From Acetobacteraceae bacterium (GTDB lineage: Bacteria; Pseudomonadota; Alphaproteobacteria; Acetobacterales; Acetobacteraceae): DNA of 12,734 nucleotides. The notes under the pieces were generated by a model that did not search any database, had not been told where the DNA came from, and saw only the letters and a program-made list of their open reading frames with translations. A program made the translations under genes and the position numbers. Below are positions 6,464-12,734 of the stretch, one piece after another (the first letter of the stretch is position 1; every line of letters begins with the position of its first letter). Location: the NCBI GenBank assembly GCA_027323595.1, contig DAHWBL010000309.1, positions 1-12,734 of the forward strand. Reading direction: 5' to 3'.

Positions 6464-7474
6464 ATGCGGACGCGCCGGACATTGCGGGATGTCGCCGAGG
6501 CGGTGGGGGTGCATGTCTCCACCGTGTCGCGCGCGCTCGACCCGCGCACCCGCGCGATGGTCAATGCCCGGCTCGCCGCGCAGATTCTGGCGGCGGCGGC
6601 GGCGCTGGATGTGCGGCCGGACGCGATCGCGGCGAGCCTGCGCACCCGCCGCAGCCGCACCATCGGCGTGCTGCTGCCCGACATCACCAACCCGATCTTT
6701 CCGCCGATGGTGCGCGGGCTGGAGGATCATCTGCTGCCGCTCGGCTATCTGGCGGTGATCATCAACACCGACAACGACCCCGCGCAGGCCGCCGCCGCGG
6801 TGTCGATGCTGCGCGGGCGCGGGGTGGAGGGCATCGTGCTGGCCTCGGCGACGCTCGACGATCCGCTGCTGGCGGCGTTGCTGGCCGCCGAGCTGCCGGT
6901 GGTGGCGGTGAACCGCACCAGCGCGCTGCCGGGGCTCAGCGCGGTCACCCATGATGACGCCGGCGGCATCGGCCTCGTGGTCGCGCATCTGCTCGGGCTC
7001 GGGCATCGCGGCATCGGCCACATCGCCGGACCGGCGGAGCTGTCCACCGGCAGCGCGCGCGAACTGGCGTTCGACGTGGCGTTGGCCGCCGCCGGTCTGG
7101 CGGGCGCGAAGGTGACGGCGGCGCGCTTCACCGAGGCGGAGGGGCGGCAGCGCGCGCACCAGCTGCTCGACACCGCGCCAAGGGTCACCGCGATCGTCGC
7201 CGCCAATGATCTGCTGGCGGTGGGCGCGATGGCGGCGCTGGCCGAGCGGGGGCTGGCCTGTCCGGGCCGGGTGTCGGTCACCGGCTTCAATGACATGCCG
7301 CTGGTGGACCGGCTGTCGCCGGCACTGACCACGGTGCATATTCAGTTGCACGAATCCGGGCGGCTGGCGGCGGCGGCGGTGTGCGCGCTGATCGATGGCG
7401 CGGCTGGTGCAAGCAACCAGGTGCTGCCGGTGCGGCTGGTGGTGCGCGCCAGCACCGCGCCACCGGGCGGATGA
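6464..7474 (+). CDS. LacI-family transcriptional regulator, ligand unknown
   Basis: This 336-residue DNA-binding regulator has the full LacI layout. The N-terminal helix-turn-helix runs from about 6 to 26 (T6-L-R-D-V-A to S22-R-A-L-D), and the hinge helix at about 51-62 keeps the leucine (L59) that inserts into the operator centre. A periplasmic-binding-protein-like sensor follows from IGVLLPDITNPIF near 67-79 to the C-terminus, including the GLGHRGIGHIAG segment and GFNDMPLVDRLSP. The ATG at 6464 puts the HTH at the very N-terminus, as in the family, and has GGGGA five bases upstream; an earlier ATG at 6395 would add 23 unrelated residues. A LacI-type dyad lies just upstream. The dehydrogenase gene 21 bases downstream is the likely target, possibly cotranscribed. 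Ligands in this family are often sugars or nucleosides; nothing here identifies this one. Confidence 0.94.
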   Translation: MRTRRTLRDVAEAVGVHVSTVSRALDPRTRAMVNARLAAQILAAAAALDVRPDAIAASLRTRRSRTIGVLLPDITNPIFPPMVRGLEDHLLPLGYLAVIINTDNDPAQAAAAVSMLRGRGVEGIVLASATLDDPLLAALLAAELPVVAVNRTSALPGLSAVTHDDAGGIGLVVAHLLGLGHRGIGHIAGPAELSTGSARELAFDVALAAAGLAGAKVTAARFTEAEGRQRAHQLLDTAPRVTAIVAANDLLAVGAMAALAERGLACPGRVSVTGFNDMPLVDRLSPALTTVHIQLHESGRLAAAAVCALIDGAAGASNQVLPVRLVVRASTAPPGG

Positions 7475-7483
7475 AATTCAACC

Positions 7484-7488
7484 AGGAG
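7484..7488 (+). promoter_or_regulatory. Ribosome binding site of the short-chain dehydrogenase
   Basis: AGGAG stands seven bases before the ATG at 7496, in the 21-base gap after the regulator. It is one of the best Shine-Dalgarno sequences in the window and fixes the start. Confidence 0.7.
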
Positions 7489-7495
7489 ACGGGCG

Positions 7496-8278
7496 ATGAC
7501 CGACAATAGACCGCTGGCCGGCAAGGTCGCGGTGATCATGGGGGCGTCGGGTGGCATCGGCGCGGCGACCGCGCGGCGGCTGGCCGCCGCCGGCGCGCGG
7601 GTGGTGGCGACCTATGCCGGCCGGCGCGACCAGGCGGAAGCGCTGGTCGCCTCACTGCCGGAACCAGCCGGCGCGCTGGAAGGCCATCCGCAGGCCGGGC
7701 ATCTGGCGTTGGCCGCGCGGGTGGAGGACAGCGCGAGCCTTGCAGCGCTCGCCGAAGCGGTGGCCGCGCGCTATGGCAAGGTCGATATCCTGGTCAATTC
7801 CGCCGGCTTCACCAGGCCGGTGCCGCATGGCGATCTCGATGCGCTCGATGATGCGCTGATCGACCAGATGTTCGTGGTGAACTGGCGCGGGCAGTTCGCC
7901 ACGGTTCGGGTGATGCGCGCGCTGCTGGAGGCGAGCGGGGCGGGGCTGATCGTCAATATCTCCTCGATCGCGGCGCTGAACGGGTTTGGCTCCAACATCG
8001 CCTATTGCGCGGTGAAGGCGGGCATCGACGCGATGACCAAGTCGCTCGCCCGCGCGCTCGCGCCGACAATTCGCGTGCTGGCGGTGTCACCCGGGGTGGT
8101 GCGCACCGGCTTCGTCGCCGGCCGCGACGACGCCTTCAACGCCGCCGCCGGTGCGCAGACCCCGCTGCGGCGGGTGGGTGAGCCCGAGGATGTCGCCCGC
8201 GCGGTGGAGGCATGCGCGACGCTGCTGGATTACAGCACCGGGGCGATCATCCTGGTGGATGGCGGCCGCGCGCTGTAG
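7496..8278 (+). CDS. Short-chain dehydrogenase/reductase (SDR), FabG-like, substrate unknown
   Basis: This 260-residue cytoplasmic oxidoreductase is of the classical SDR family, which reduces or oxidises carbonyl/alcohol groups with NAD(P). The Rossmann motif GASGGIG is at 16-22, NSAG (usual NNAG) at 101-104, and the catalytic tetrad is N129, S157, Y170 and K174. SPGVVRTGF follows at 198-206 and the C-terminal GAIILVDGG closes the fold. Arginines at 43-44 after the second strand hint at NADPH preference, which is inference. Overall similarity to 3-oxoacyl-ACP reductase FabG is general and does not prove a role in fatty acid synthesis; no acyl carrier or fab gene is near. It lies 21 bases behind the LacI-type regulator on the same strand, so it is probably an inducible catabolic or sugar/polyol reductase controlled by it. 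Confidence 0.93.
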   Translation: MTDNRPLAGKVAVIMGASGGIGAATARRLAAAGARVVATYAGRRDQAEALVASLPEPAGALEGHPQAGHLALAARVEDSASLAALAEAVAARYGKVDILVNSAGFTRPVPHGDLDALDDALIDQMFVVNWRGQFATVRVMRALLEASGAGLIVNISSIAALNGFGSNIAYCAVKAGIDAMTKSLARALAPTIRVLAVSPGVVRTGFVAGRDDAFNAAAGAQTPLRRVGEPEDVARAVEACATLLDYSTGAIILVDGGRAL

Positions 8279-8293
8279 CAGGCCCGCCGGCGG

Positions 8294-8308
8294 CCGGGTT
8301 GAACCCGG
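8294..8308. promoter_or_regulatory. Perfect dyad CCGGGTT-G-AACCCGG between the dehydrogenase and serA
   Basis: Seven-base arms (8294-8300 and 8302-8308) mirror each other around one central base, 16 bases after the dehydrogenase stop. As RNA it could fold into a five-pair stem with a five-base loop, but no T-tract follows, so intrinsic termination would be weak. As DNA it could be an operator; it does not match the TGCAA dyad upstream of the regulator. TTGAAC at 8299-8304 could double as a -35 element, with only a poor AT-rich -10 near 8321-8327. Confidence 0.4.
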
Positions 8309-8407
8309 ACGTCGGGACGGCATTTAGGCATAAGCGCCATGATGCCGCCTCGATGGCGGGGCGGCGCCGGCTGGTCTATCCAGCCGCCAGCAGACCGTGG
8401 AACGCAC

Positions 8408-9673
8408 ATGACCCCGAACACCCACCACAACGAAACCCCGGCCGACCGGCTCTCGCTGCCCAAGGAGCGCATCAAGGTGCTGTTGCTGGAGGGCATCCAT
8501 GACAGCGCCGTGGCACTGATGGCGCGCGCCGGCTACGTGCAGGTGGTGCGCCACCCCAAGGCGCTCGACGGCGAGGCGCTGATCGAGGCGGTGCGCGGAG
8601 TGCACATGATCGGCATCCGCAGCCGCACCCAGCTCACCGAGGAGGTGTTCGCCGCCGCTGACCGGCTGATCGCGGTGGGCTGCTTTTGCATCGGCACCAA
8701 CCAGGTGGACCTCGCCGCCGCGCGCCGCCGCGCGATCCCGGTGTTCAACGCGCCGTTCAGCAACACCCGCTCCGTCGCCGAACTGGTGATCGGCGAGATC
8801 GTGATGCTGATGCGCCGCATCCCCGACAAGAGTGCCGCGGCACATCGCGGCATGTGGGACAAAAGCGCCGCCGGCAGCCACGAGGTGCGCGGCAAGACGC
8901 TCGGCATCGTCGGCTATGGCAACATCGGCAGCCAGTTGTCGGTGCTGGCGGAATCCTTTGGCATGCGGGTGATCTATCACGACATCCAGGACCGGCTGCC
9001 GCACGGCAACGCGGCGGCGGCGGCGGGGCTGCATGACCTGCTCGGCCGCGCCGACGTGGTCAGCCTGCACGTGCCCGAGACCGCCGCGACCGAAGGCATG
9101 ATCGGGCCCGACGAGATCGCCGCGATGAAGCCTGGCGCGCTGCTGATCAACAATTCGCGCGGCACCGTGGTGGATCTCGCCGCCGCCGCCGCCGCGTTGC
9201 GCGCGGGCCATCTGTCCGGGGCCGCGGTCGATGTATTTCCCACCGAGCCCGCCAGCAACAACGAGAAATTCGTCTCGCCGTTGCAGAACCTGCCCAACGT
9301 GCTGCTCACGCCGCATATCGGCGGCAGCACCGCCGAGGCGCAGGAGCGGATCGGCGAGGAGGTCGGCAGGCGGCTGGTGGAATACAGCGACAGCGGTTCG
9401 ACCGTCGGCGCGGTGAATTTCCCGCAGGTGCAGTTGCCGACACGGCCGAACGGCATCCGCTTCATGCACGTGCATCGCAACGTGCCGGGACTGTTGCGCA
9501 AGGTGAACGACGTGTTCGGCGATTTCGGGCTCAACATCGCCGCCCAGTTCCTGCAAACCGAGGGCGACATGGGCTATGTCGTCGTCGAATCGGATTCGCC
9601 GGCCCATCCGGAGGATATCTTGCAGGCGTTGCGCGGCATCGAGGGCACCATCCGCGCCCGGCTGATCTACTGA
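8408..9673 (+). CDS. serA: D-3-phosphoglycerate dehydrogenase, short E. coli type with ACT domain
   Basis: SerA oxidises 3-phosphoglycerate to 3-phosphohydroxypyruvate, the first step of serine synthesis. The 421-residue protein aligns with E. coli SerA (410 residues) along its whole length. The NAD-binding loop GYGNIG is at 169-174, the catalytic residues are R251 (NNSRGTVVD), E280 (FPTEP) and H303 (TPHIGGST), and GIRSRTQL at 69-76 is the substrate-binding segment. The ACT domain begins near 351. H356, N358 and N376 match the E. coli serine-binding residues H344, N346 and N364, so feedback inhibition by serine is likely. The ATG at 8408 leaves about 11 extra N-terminal residues; an earlier ATG at 8339 would add 23 residues with no family match. 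Many alphaproteobacteria instead use a SerA of about 525-530 residues in a serC-serA pair; serC is not seen here. Confidence 0.96.
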   Translation: MTPNTHHNETPADRLSLPKERIKVLLLEGIHDSAVALMARAGYVQVVRHPKALDGEALIEAVRGVHMIGIRSRTQLTEEVFAAADRLIAVGCFCIGTNQVDLAAARRRAIPVFNAPFSNTRSVAELVIGEIVMLMRRIPDKSAAAHRGMWDKSAAGSHEVRGKTLGIVGYGNIGSQLSVLAESFGMRVIYHDIQDRLPHGNAAAAAGLHDLLGRADVVSLHVPETAATEGMIGPDEIAAMKPGALLINNSRGTVVDLAAAAAALRAGHLSGAAVDVFPTEPASNNEKFVSPLQNLPNVLLTPHIGGSTAEAQERIGEEVGRRLVEYSDSGSTVGAVNFPQVQLPTRPNGIRFMHVHRNVPGLLRKVNDVFGDFGLNIAAQFLQTEGDMGYVVVESDSPAHPEDILQALRGIEGTIRARLIY

Positions 9674-9702
9674 GGCGGGCGGGATGCGTCGCGCCACGAT
9701 GG

Positions 9703-9731
9703 TTGACCGGGTCGGGGGCAGGACGCAGGAT
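9703..9731 (+). promoter_or_regulatory. Possible promoter before trpG
   Basis: TTGACC at 9703-9708 and CAGGAT at 9726-9731 are 17 bases apart in the 66-base gap between serA and trpG. The -35 is good, the -10 poor (three of six matches). AGGA at 9727-9730 can serve as Shine-Dalgarno for the ATG at 9740, which conflicts with using the same bases as a -10 unless the gene is read mainly from serA. Treat as tentative. Confidence 0.2.
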
Positions 9732-9739
9732 GCGCGATC

Positions 9740-10336
9740 ATGATTTTGCTGATCGATAATTATGACAGCTTCACCTGGAACCTTGTTCAGCTTCTGGGCG
9801 AGCTTGGCGAAGCCTGCACCGTGGTCCGCAACGATGAGATCAGCGTCGCCGAGGTGATGGCGGCACCACCACAGGCGATCGTGCTGTCGCCGGGCCCGTG
9901 CACGCCCAACGAGGCCGGCATCTGCCTTGACCTGATCGCCGCGGCGGCGGGAACCGTGCCGATGCTGGGGGTGTGCCTGGGCCATCAGGCGATCGGCCAG
10001 GCGTTCGGCGGGCAGGTGGTGCGCGCGCCGGTGCCGATGCATGGCAAGCTCTCCTCGATGCGCCATGGCGGCGACGGGCTGTTCGCCGGCCTGCCGGACG
10101 GATTCACCGCGACGCGCTATCACAGCCTGATCGTCGCCGCCGACAGCCTGCCGCCGGTGCTCGAAGCCACCGCCTGGAGCGAGGACGGGCTGATCATGGG
10201 GCTGCGTCATCGCGAGCTCCCGGTGTGGGGCGTGCAGTTCCATCCCGAAAGCATCGCCAGCCAGCATGGGCACGCGATCGTCGGCAATTTCCTGCGCTTG
10301 GCCGGCCGCCGTGACGGGTCCGCCCGTGCCGCCTGA
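9740..10336 (+). CDS. trpG: Anthranilate synthase component II (glutamine amidotransferase) TrpG/PabA
   Basis: This 198-residue class I glutamine amidotransferase releases ammonia from glutamine and passes it to a chorismate-using partner: TrpE to make anthranilate, or PabB to make aminodeoxychorismate for folate. The opening LIDNYDSFTWNL (4-15), LSPGPCTPNEAG (49-60), the nucleophile C79 in VCLGHQ, HGKLSSM at 101-107, and the catalytic H168 and E170 in FHPES are all present. Followed at once by trpD and trpC, it is named trpG, but no trpE or pabB lies in the window, and in many bacteria one such subunit serves both pathways. The ATG at 9740 begins the conserved strand with AGGA nine bases upstream. 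It overlaps the likely trpD start. Confidence 0.95.
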   Translation: MILLIDNYDSFTWNLVQLLGELGEACTVVRNDEISVAEVMAAPPQAIVLSPGPCTPNEAGICLDLIAAAAGTVPMLGVCLGHQAIGQAFGGQVVRAPVPMHGKLSSMRHGGDGLFAGLPDGFTATRYHSLIVAADSLPPVLEATAWSEDGLIMGLRHRELPVWGVQFHPESIASQHGHAIVGNFLRLAGRRDGSARAA

Positions 10337-11426
10337 TCGCCTTGCGTCGCAGACGGCCCCCGTGCGCGCCGCCGTCGAACCGTCGGTGTCGGGCGAGGGT
10401 AACCTCAAGCCGCTGATCGCCAAGGTCGCGACCGGAGCGGCGCTGACCGAGCAGGAGGCCGAGGACGCCTTCGGCATCATCATGTCGGGTGCGGCAACAC
10501 CCGCGCAGATCGCCGGGCTGGTGATGTCGATGCGGGTGCGCGGTGAAGTGGTGGCCGAGATGGTCGGGGCGGTGCGCGCCGTGCGGGCGCGGATGCTGGC
10601 GGTGGCGGCCCCGGAAGACGCGATCGATGTGTGCGGCACCGGCGGCGACCATGCCGGCACGCTGAACGTCTCGACCGCGGTGACCTTCGTGGTCGCCGGC
10701 CTCGGGGTGCCGGTGGCCAAGCATGGCAACCGCGCGCTGTCCTCGCGCACCGGTGGGGCGGATGTGCTCCAGGCGCTGGGCGTGCACACCGATATCCCGC
10801 CCGAATGGCTGTCCACCGTGCTGCGCCGCGCCGGCTCCACCTTCCTGTTCGCGCCACGCCACCACGCCGCCTGGCGCCACGCCGCGGGTGTTCGCGTCGA
10901 GCTTGGCACCCGCACCATCTTCAATCTGCTGGGCCCGATGGCCAATCCGGCCCGCGTGCGCCGCCAGCTCGCCGGCGTCTTCGACCCGGTCTGGCTCGCC
11001 CCCATGGCGCAGACGCTGGGGCGGCTGGGCAGCACCCATGTCTGGCTGGTGCATGGCATGGGGCTCGATGAGCTGACCGTCGCCGGGCAGAGCCAGGTGG
11101 TGGAATTCGCCCATGGGGTGCAGCGCGCCTTCAGCGTGTCGCCTGGCGATGTCGATCTGCCGGTCAGCCCGATCGAGGCGATCCGTGGCGGCGACGCGAC
11201 CGAGAACGCCGCGGCACTGCTGGCGCTGCTCCACGGTGAGGCCGGCGCCTATCGTGACACGGTGTTGCTCAACGCCGCCGCGGCGCTGATCGTCGCCGGG
11301 CGGGTCGGCGATCTGCGCTCGGGTGTGGCGATGGCGGCAGGCTCGATCGATTCCGGCGCGGCGATGGCGGCGCTCGATGCATTGCGACGTGAGACCGCGG
11401 CGGTTCCGGTCGTTGCCGGGCGCTGA
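10326..11426 (+). CDS. trpD: Anthranilate phosphoribosyltransferase TrpD
   Basis: TrpD attaches phosphoribosyl from PRPP to anthranilate, the second dedicated step of tryptophan synthesis. With the GTG at 10326 the protein has 366 residues, somewhat above the usual 330-350. The PRPP loop CGTGGD is at 103-108, the following T-L-N-V-S-T at 112-117, KHGNRALSSRTGG at 132-144, and FNLLGPMANP and the HGMGLDE segment follow. The start is uncertain: homology begins only near NLKPLIAKVATG (residues 26-37). In-frame candidates are ATG 10266, GTG 10311, GTG 10326, GTG 10362 and GTG 10386, none with a clear Shine-Dalgarno. GTG 10326 gives an 11-base overlap with trpG, fitting translational coupling; ATG 10266 would overlap trpG by 71 bases and is unlikely. 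The product goes to TrpF, absent here, then TrpC. Confidence 0.94.
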   Translation: MPPDRLASQTAPVRAAVEPSVSGEGNLKPLIAKVATGAALTEQEAEDAFGIIMSGAATPAQIAGLVMSMRVRGEVVAEMVGAVRAVRARMLAVAAPEDAIDVCGTGGDHAGTLNVSTAVTFVVAGLGVPVAKHGNRALSSRTGGADVLQALGVHTDIPPEWLSTVLRRAGSTFLFAPRHHAAWRHAAGVRVELGTRTIFNLLGPMANPARVRRQLAGVFDPVWLAPMAQTLGRLGSTHVWLVHGMGLDELTVAGQSQVVEFAHGVQRAFSVSPGDVDLPVSPIEAIRGGDATENAAALLALLHGEAGAYRDTVLLNAAAALIVAGRVGDLRSGVAMAAGSIDSGAAMAALDALRRETAAVPVVAGR

Positions 11427-11451
11427 CGGGGCCATCGATCGGCCGATCAAC

Positions 11452-11457
11452 GAGGAG
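11452..11457 (+). promoter_or_regulatory. trpC: Ribosome binding site of trpC
   Basis: GAGGAG ends ten bases before the GTG at 11468. Spacing to the later in-frame ATGs at 11477 and 11480 would be too long, so this site favours the GTG start. A 12-base palindrome, GATCGGCCGATC at 11437-11448, sits just upstream. Confidence 0.55.
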
Positions 11458-11467
11458 TGGGTTTGTA

Positions 11468-12286
11468 GTGTCTGAGATGATGACGGGCGAGGACACGCTG
11501 GCGCGGATATGTTCGACGACCATCGAGGAGGTCGGCCGACGTCGCGGGCTGACGCCGATCGCCAGCCTGCGCCAGCAGGTGGCGTCGATGGGCGACCAGC
11601 CACGCGGGTTTGGTGCCGCGCTGATGGATTCGGTCGCGCATACCGGCTTCGGGCTGATCGCCGAAATCAAGAAGGCATCGCCTTCCGGCGGGTTGATCCG
11701 CCCGGAGTTCGCGCCCGAGGCGCTGGCCCAGGCCTATGTGCGCGGCGGCGCGGCGTGCCTGTCGGTGCTGACCGATACCCCGTATTTCAGTGGCGCGCTG
11801 GAGCATCTCAGCCGCGTGCGCGCCGCGGTCAGCATTCCGGTGCTGCGCAAGGATTTCATCCTCGATCCCTGGCAGGTCTACGAAAGCCGCCTGATCGGCG
11901 CGGACTGTATTTTGTTGATCATGGCGGCGCTGTCGAACGAGATGGCGCGCGAGCTGGAGGCGCATGCGCGCGGGCTCGACATGGATGTGCTGGTCGAAGT
12001 GCACAACGAGGCCGAGCTGGAGCGCGCGCTTGGTTTGCAGACCAAGCTGATCGGCATCAACAACCGCAACCTCAAAACGCTGAACACCGACCTTTCCACC
12101 ACCCTGCGGCTGGCCGAGTTGGTGCCGCCGGACCGGTTCCTGGTGGCCGAGAGCGGCATTCGCACGCATGACGACGTGCGCCGGCTGGCCGCGGTGGGCG
12201 CGCGCGCGATCCTGGTCGGCGAAAGCCTGCTGCGGCAACCCGATGTCGCCGTGGCGGCGCGCACCCTGCTCGGCGGCGCGGCCTGA
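11468..12286 (+). CDS. trpC: Indole-3-glycerol phosphate synthase TrpC
   Basis: TrpC closes the indole ring, turning carboxyphenylamino-deoxyribulose phosphate into indole-3-glycerol phosphate. The 272-residue single-domain barrel is not fused to TrpF, unlike E. coli. Catalytic-site motifs are in order: AEIKKASPS at 65-73 (E66, K68), LTD at 101-103, LRKDF at 126-130 (K128), GADCILLI at 144-151, LVEVHN at 175-180 (E177), GINNRNL at 196-202, AESGI at 227-231 and LVGESLL at 249-255. GTG 11468 is preferred because GAGGAG lies ten bases upstream; ATG 11477 or 11480 would lose only three or four residues. It follows trpD by 41 bases and precedes moaC by four, so the three genes are likely one transcript. 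Confidence 0.96.
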   Translation: MSEMMTGEDTLARICSTTIEEVGRRRGLTPIASLRQQVASMGDQPRGFGAALMDSVAHTGFGLIAEIKKASPSGGLIRPEFAPEALAQAYVRGGAACLSVLTDTPYFSGALEHLSRVRAAVSIPVLRKDFILDPWQVYESRLIGADCILLIMAALSNEMARELEAHARGLDMDVLVEVHNEAELERALGLQTKLIGINNRNLKTLNTDLSTTLRLAELVPPDRFLVAESGIRTHDDVRRLAAVGARAILVGESLLRQPDVAVAARTLLGGAA

Positions 12287-12290
12287 CGCG

Positions 12291-12734
12291 ATGACCGGCG
12301 GGCTCACCCATTTCGACGCGCAGGGGCGGGCCGCGATGGTGGATGTGTCGGCCAAGGCGACGACCGCGCGCAGCGCCACCGCCGCCTGTTCGGTGATCAT
12401 GCGCCCCGAGACCATCGCGATCATCGCCGCCGGCACCGCCGCCAAGGGAGACGTGCTGGGGGTCGCGCGGCTCGCCGGCATCATGGCCGCCAAACGCACC
12501 GCCGAGTTGATCCCGCTGTGCCATCCGTTGCCGATTTCGGCCGCCGCCGTCGAGCTGGAACTCGATCACGCGGCGTCGGCCGTGCTGATCCGCGCCACCG
12601 TGCGCACCACCGGGCAGACCGGGGTGGAGATGGAGGCGCTGACGGCGGCAAGCGTCGCCGCGCTCACCGTCTATGATATGTGCAAGGCGGTGGATCGCGG
12701 CATGCGCATCGAGGCGCTGCGGGTGGTGCACAAG
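12291..12734 (+). CDS. moaC: Cyclic pyranopterin monophosphate synthase MoaC (partial, C-terminus beyond the window)
   Basis: MoaC acts with MoaA in the first step of molybdenum cofactor synthesis, converting the MoaA product (3',8-cyclo-GTP) into cyclic pyranopterin monophosphate. The frame starts at the ATG four bases after the trpC stop and is open to the window end, 148 residues of a family usually near 160. Conserved features are H7-F, K52, LCHPLPI at 76-82 (H78), TGVEMEALTAAS at 110-121, and YDMCKAVD at 128-135 with D129 and K132. These match the E. coli active-site residues K51, H77, D128 and K131 with an offset of one. The spacing from trpC implies coupling. trpC-moaC pairs followed by moeA and lexA are familiar in alphaproteobacteria, so those genes may lie just beyond the edge. 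Confidence 0.95.
   Translation, partial: MTGGLTHFDAQGRAAMVDVSAKATTARSATAACSVIMRPETIAIIAAGTAAKGDVLGVARLAGIMAAKRTAELIPLCHPLPISAAAVELELDHAASAVLIRATVRTTGQTGVEMEALTAASVAALTVYDMCKAVDRGMRIEALRVVHK

Noticed and set aside
5242..6954. A 570-codon plus-strand open frame overlapping comEC and the regulator
   Set aside because: It is out of frame with two recognisable genes and consists of Gly/Ala/Arg repeats; it is not a fusion or frameshift, since both real frames are intact.
8324..11059. A 911-codon open frame on the minus strand
   Set aside because: It lies opposite serA, trpG and trpD, which have clear catalytic motifs. Long antisense frames arise where high third-position GC removes stops; its translation is rich in Arg, His, Ala, Gly and Gln with no recognisable fold.
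11437..11448. 12-base palindrome GATCGGCCGATC between trpD and trpC
   Set aside because: A 12-base perfect palindrome is expected a few times by chance in a window this size, and no T-tract or repeat copy supports a terminator or operator.
1..12734. Search by eye for tRNA/rRNA genes, CRISPR repeats, transposases, toxin-antitoxin pairs, phage or defence genes
   Set aside because: None found; coding genes fill nearly all the window and the gaps are too short or lack such features.

Overview
The window is very GC-rich (above about 70% by eye) and gene-dense. Ten genes can be read: a divergent pair of blocks around position 4100-4240, with everything left of it on the minus strand and everything right of it on the plus strand. 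Protein signatures and gene neighbourhoods (pyrB-pyrC-plsY; gltX beside comEC; trpG-trpD-trpC-moaC) point to an alphaproteobacterium. Acetobacteraceae/Rhodospirillales-like is my best guess from memory, not from a search. No rRNA, tRNA, CRISPR array, insertion sequence, phage gene or defence gene is visible.

Minus-strand block, read right to left: gltX (glutamyl-tRNA synthetase), then after 70 bases pyrB (aspartate carbamoyltransferase), pyrC (dihydroorotase-like, overlapping pyrB by 4 bases) and plsY (acyl-phosphate:glycerol-3-phosphate acyltransferase, overlapping pyrC by 8 bases and cut by the window edge). It joins translation, pyrimidine synthesis and phospholipid synthesis in what is probably one transcript. 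The PyrC-like protein lacks the usual N-terminal His-x-His metal site and the nearby substrate arginine, so it may be a non-catalytic partner of PyrB.

Plus-strand block: comEC (DNA-uptake channel family, short form without the C-terminal nuclease-like domain), a LacI-family regulator preceded by a clear LacI-type dyad, a short-chain dehydrogenase of unknown substrate directly behind it, and serA (phosphoglycerate dehydrogenase of the short E. coli type, with serine-inhibition residues kept). These are followed by trpG, trpD, trpC and the start of moaC, the last four tightly packed. trpE is not in the window. SerA makes serine, which tryptophan synthase consumes with the TrpC product, so serA beside trp genes makes metabolic sense, although each may have its own promoter.

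Most of the window is ordinary core metabolism. The points that deserve a second look are the degenerate PyrC active site, the predicted LacI operator and its uncharacterised regulator-dehydrogenase pair, a perfect dyad between that pair and serA, and a repeat-bearing AT-richer island between gltX and comEC. I see no convincing new multi-gene system.
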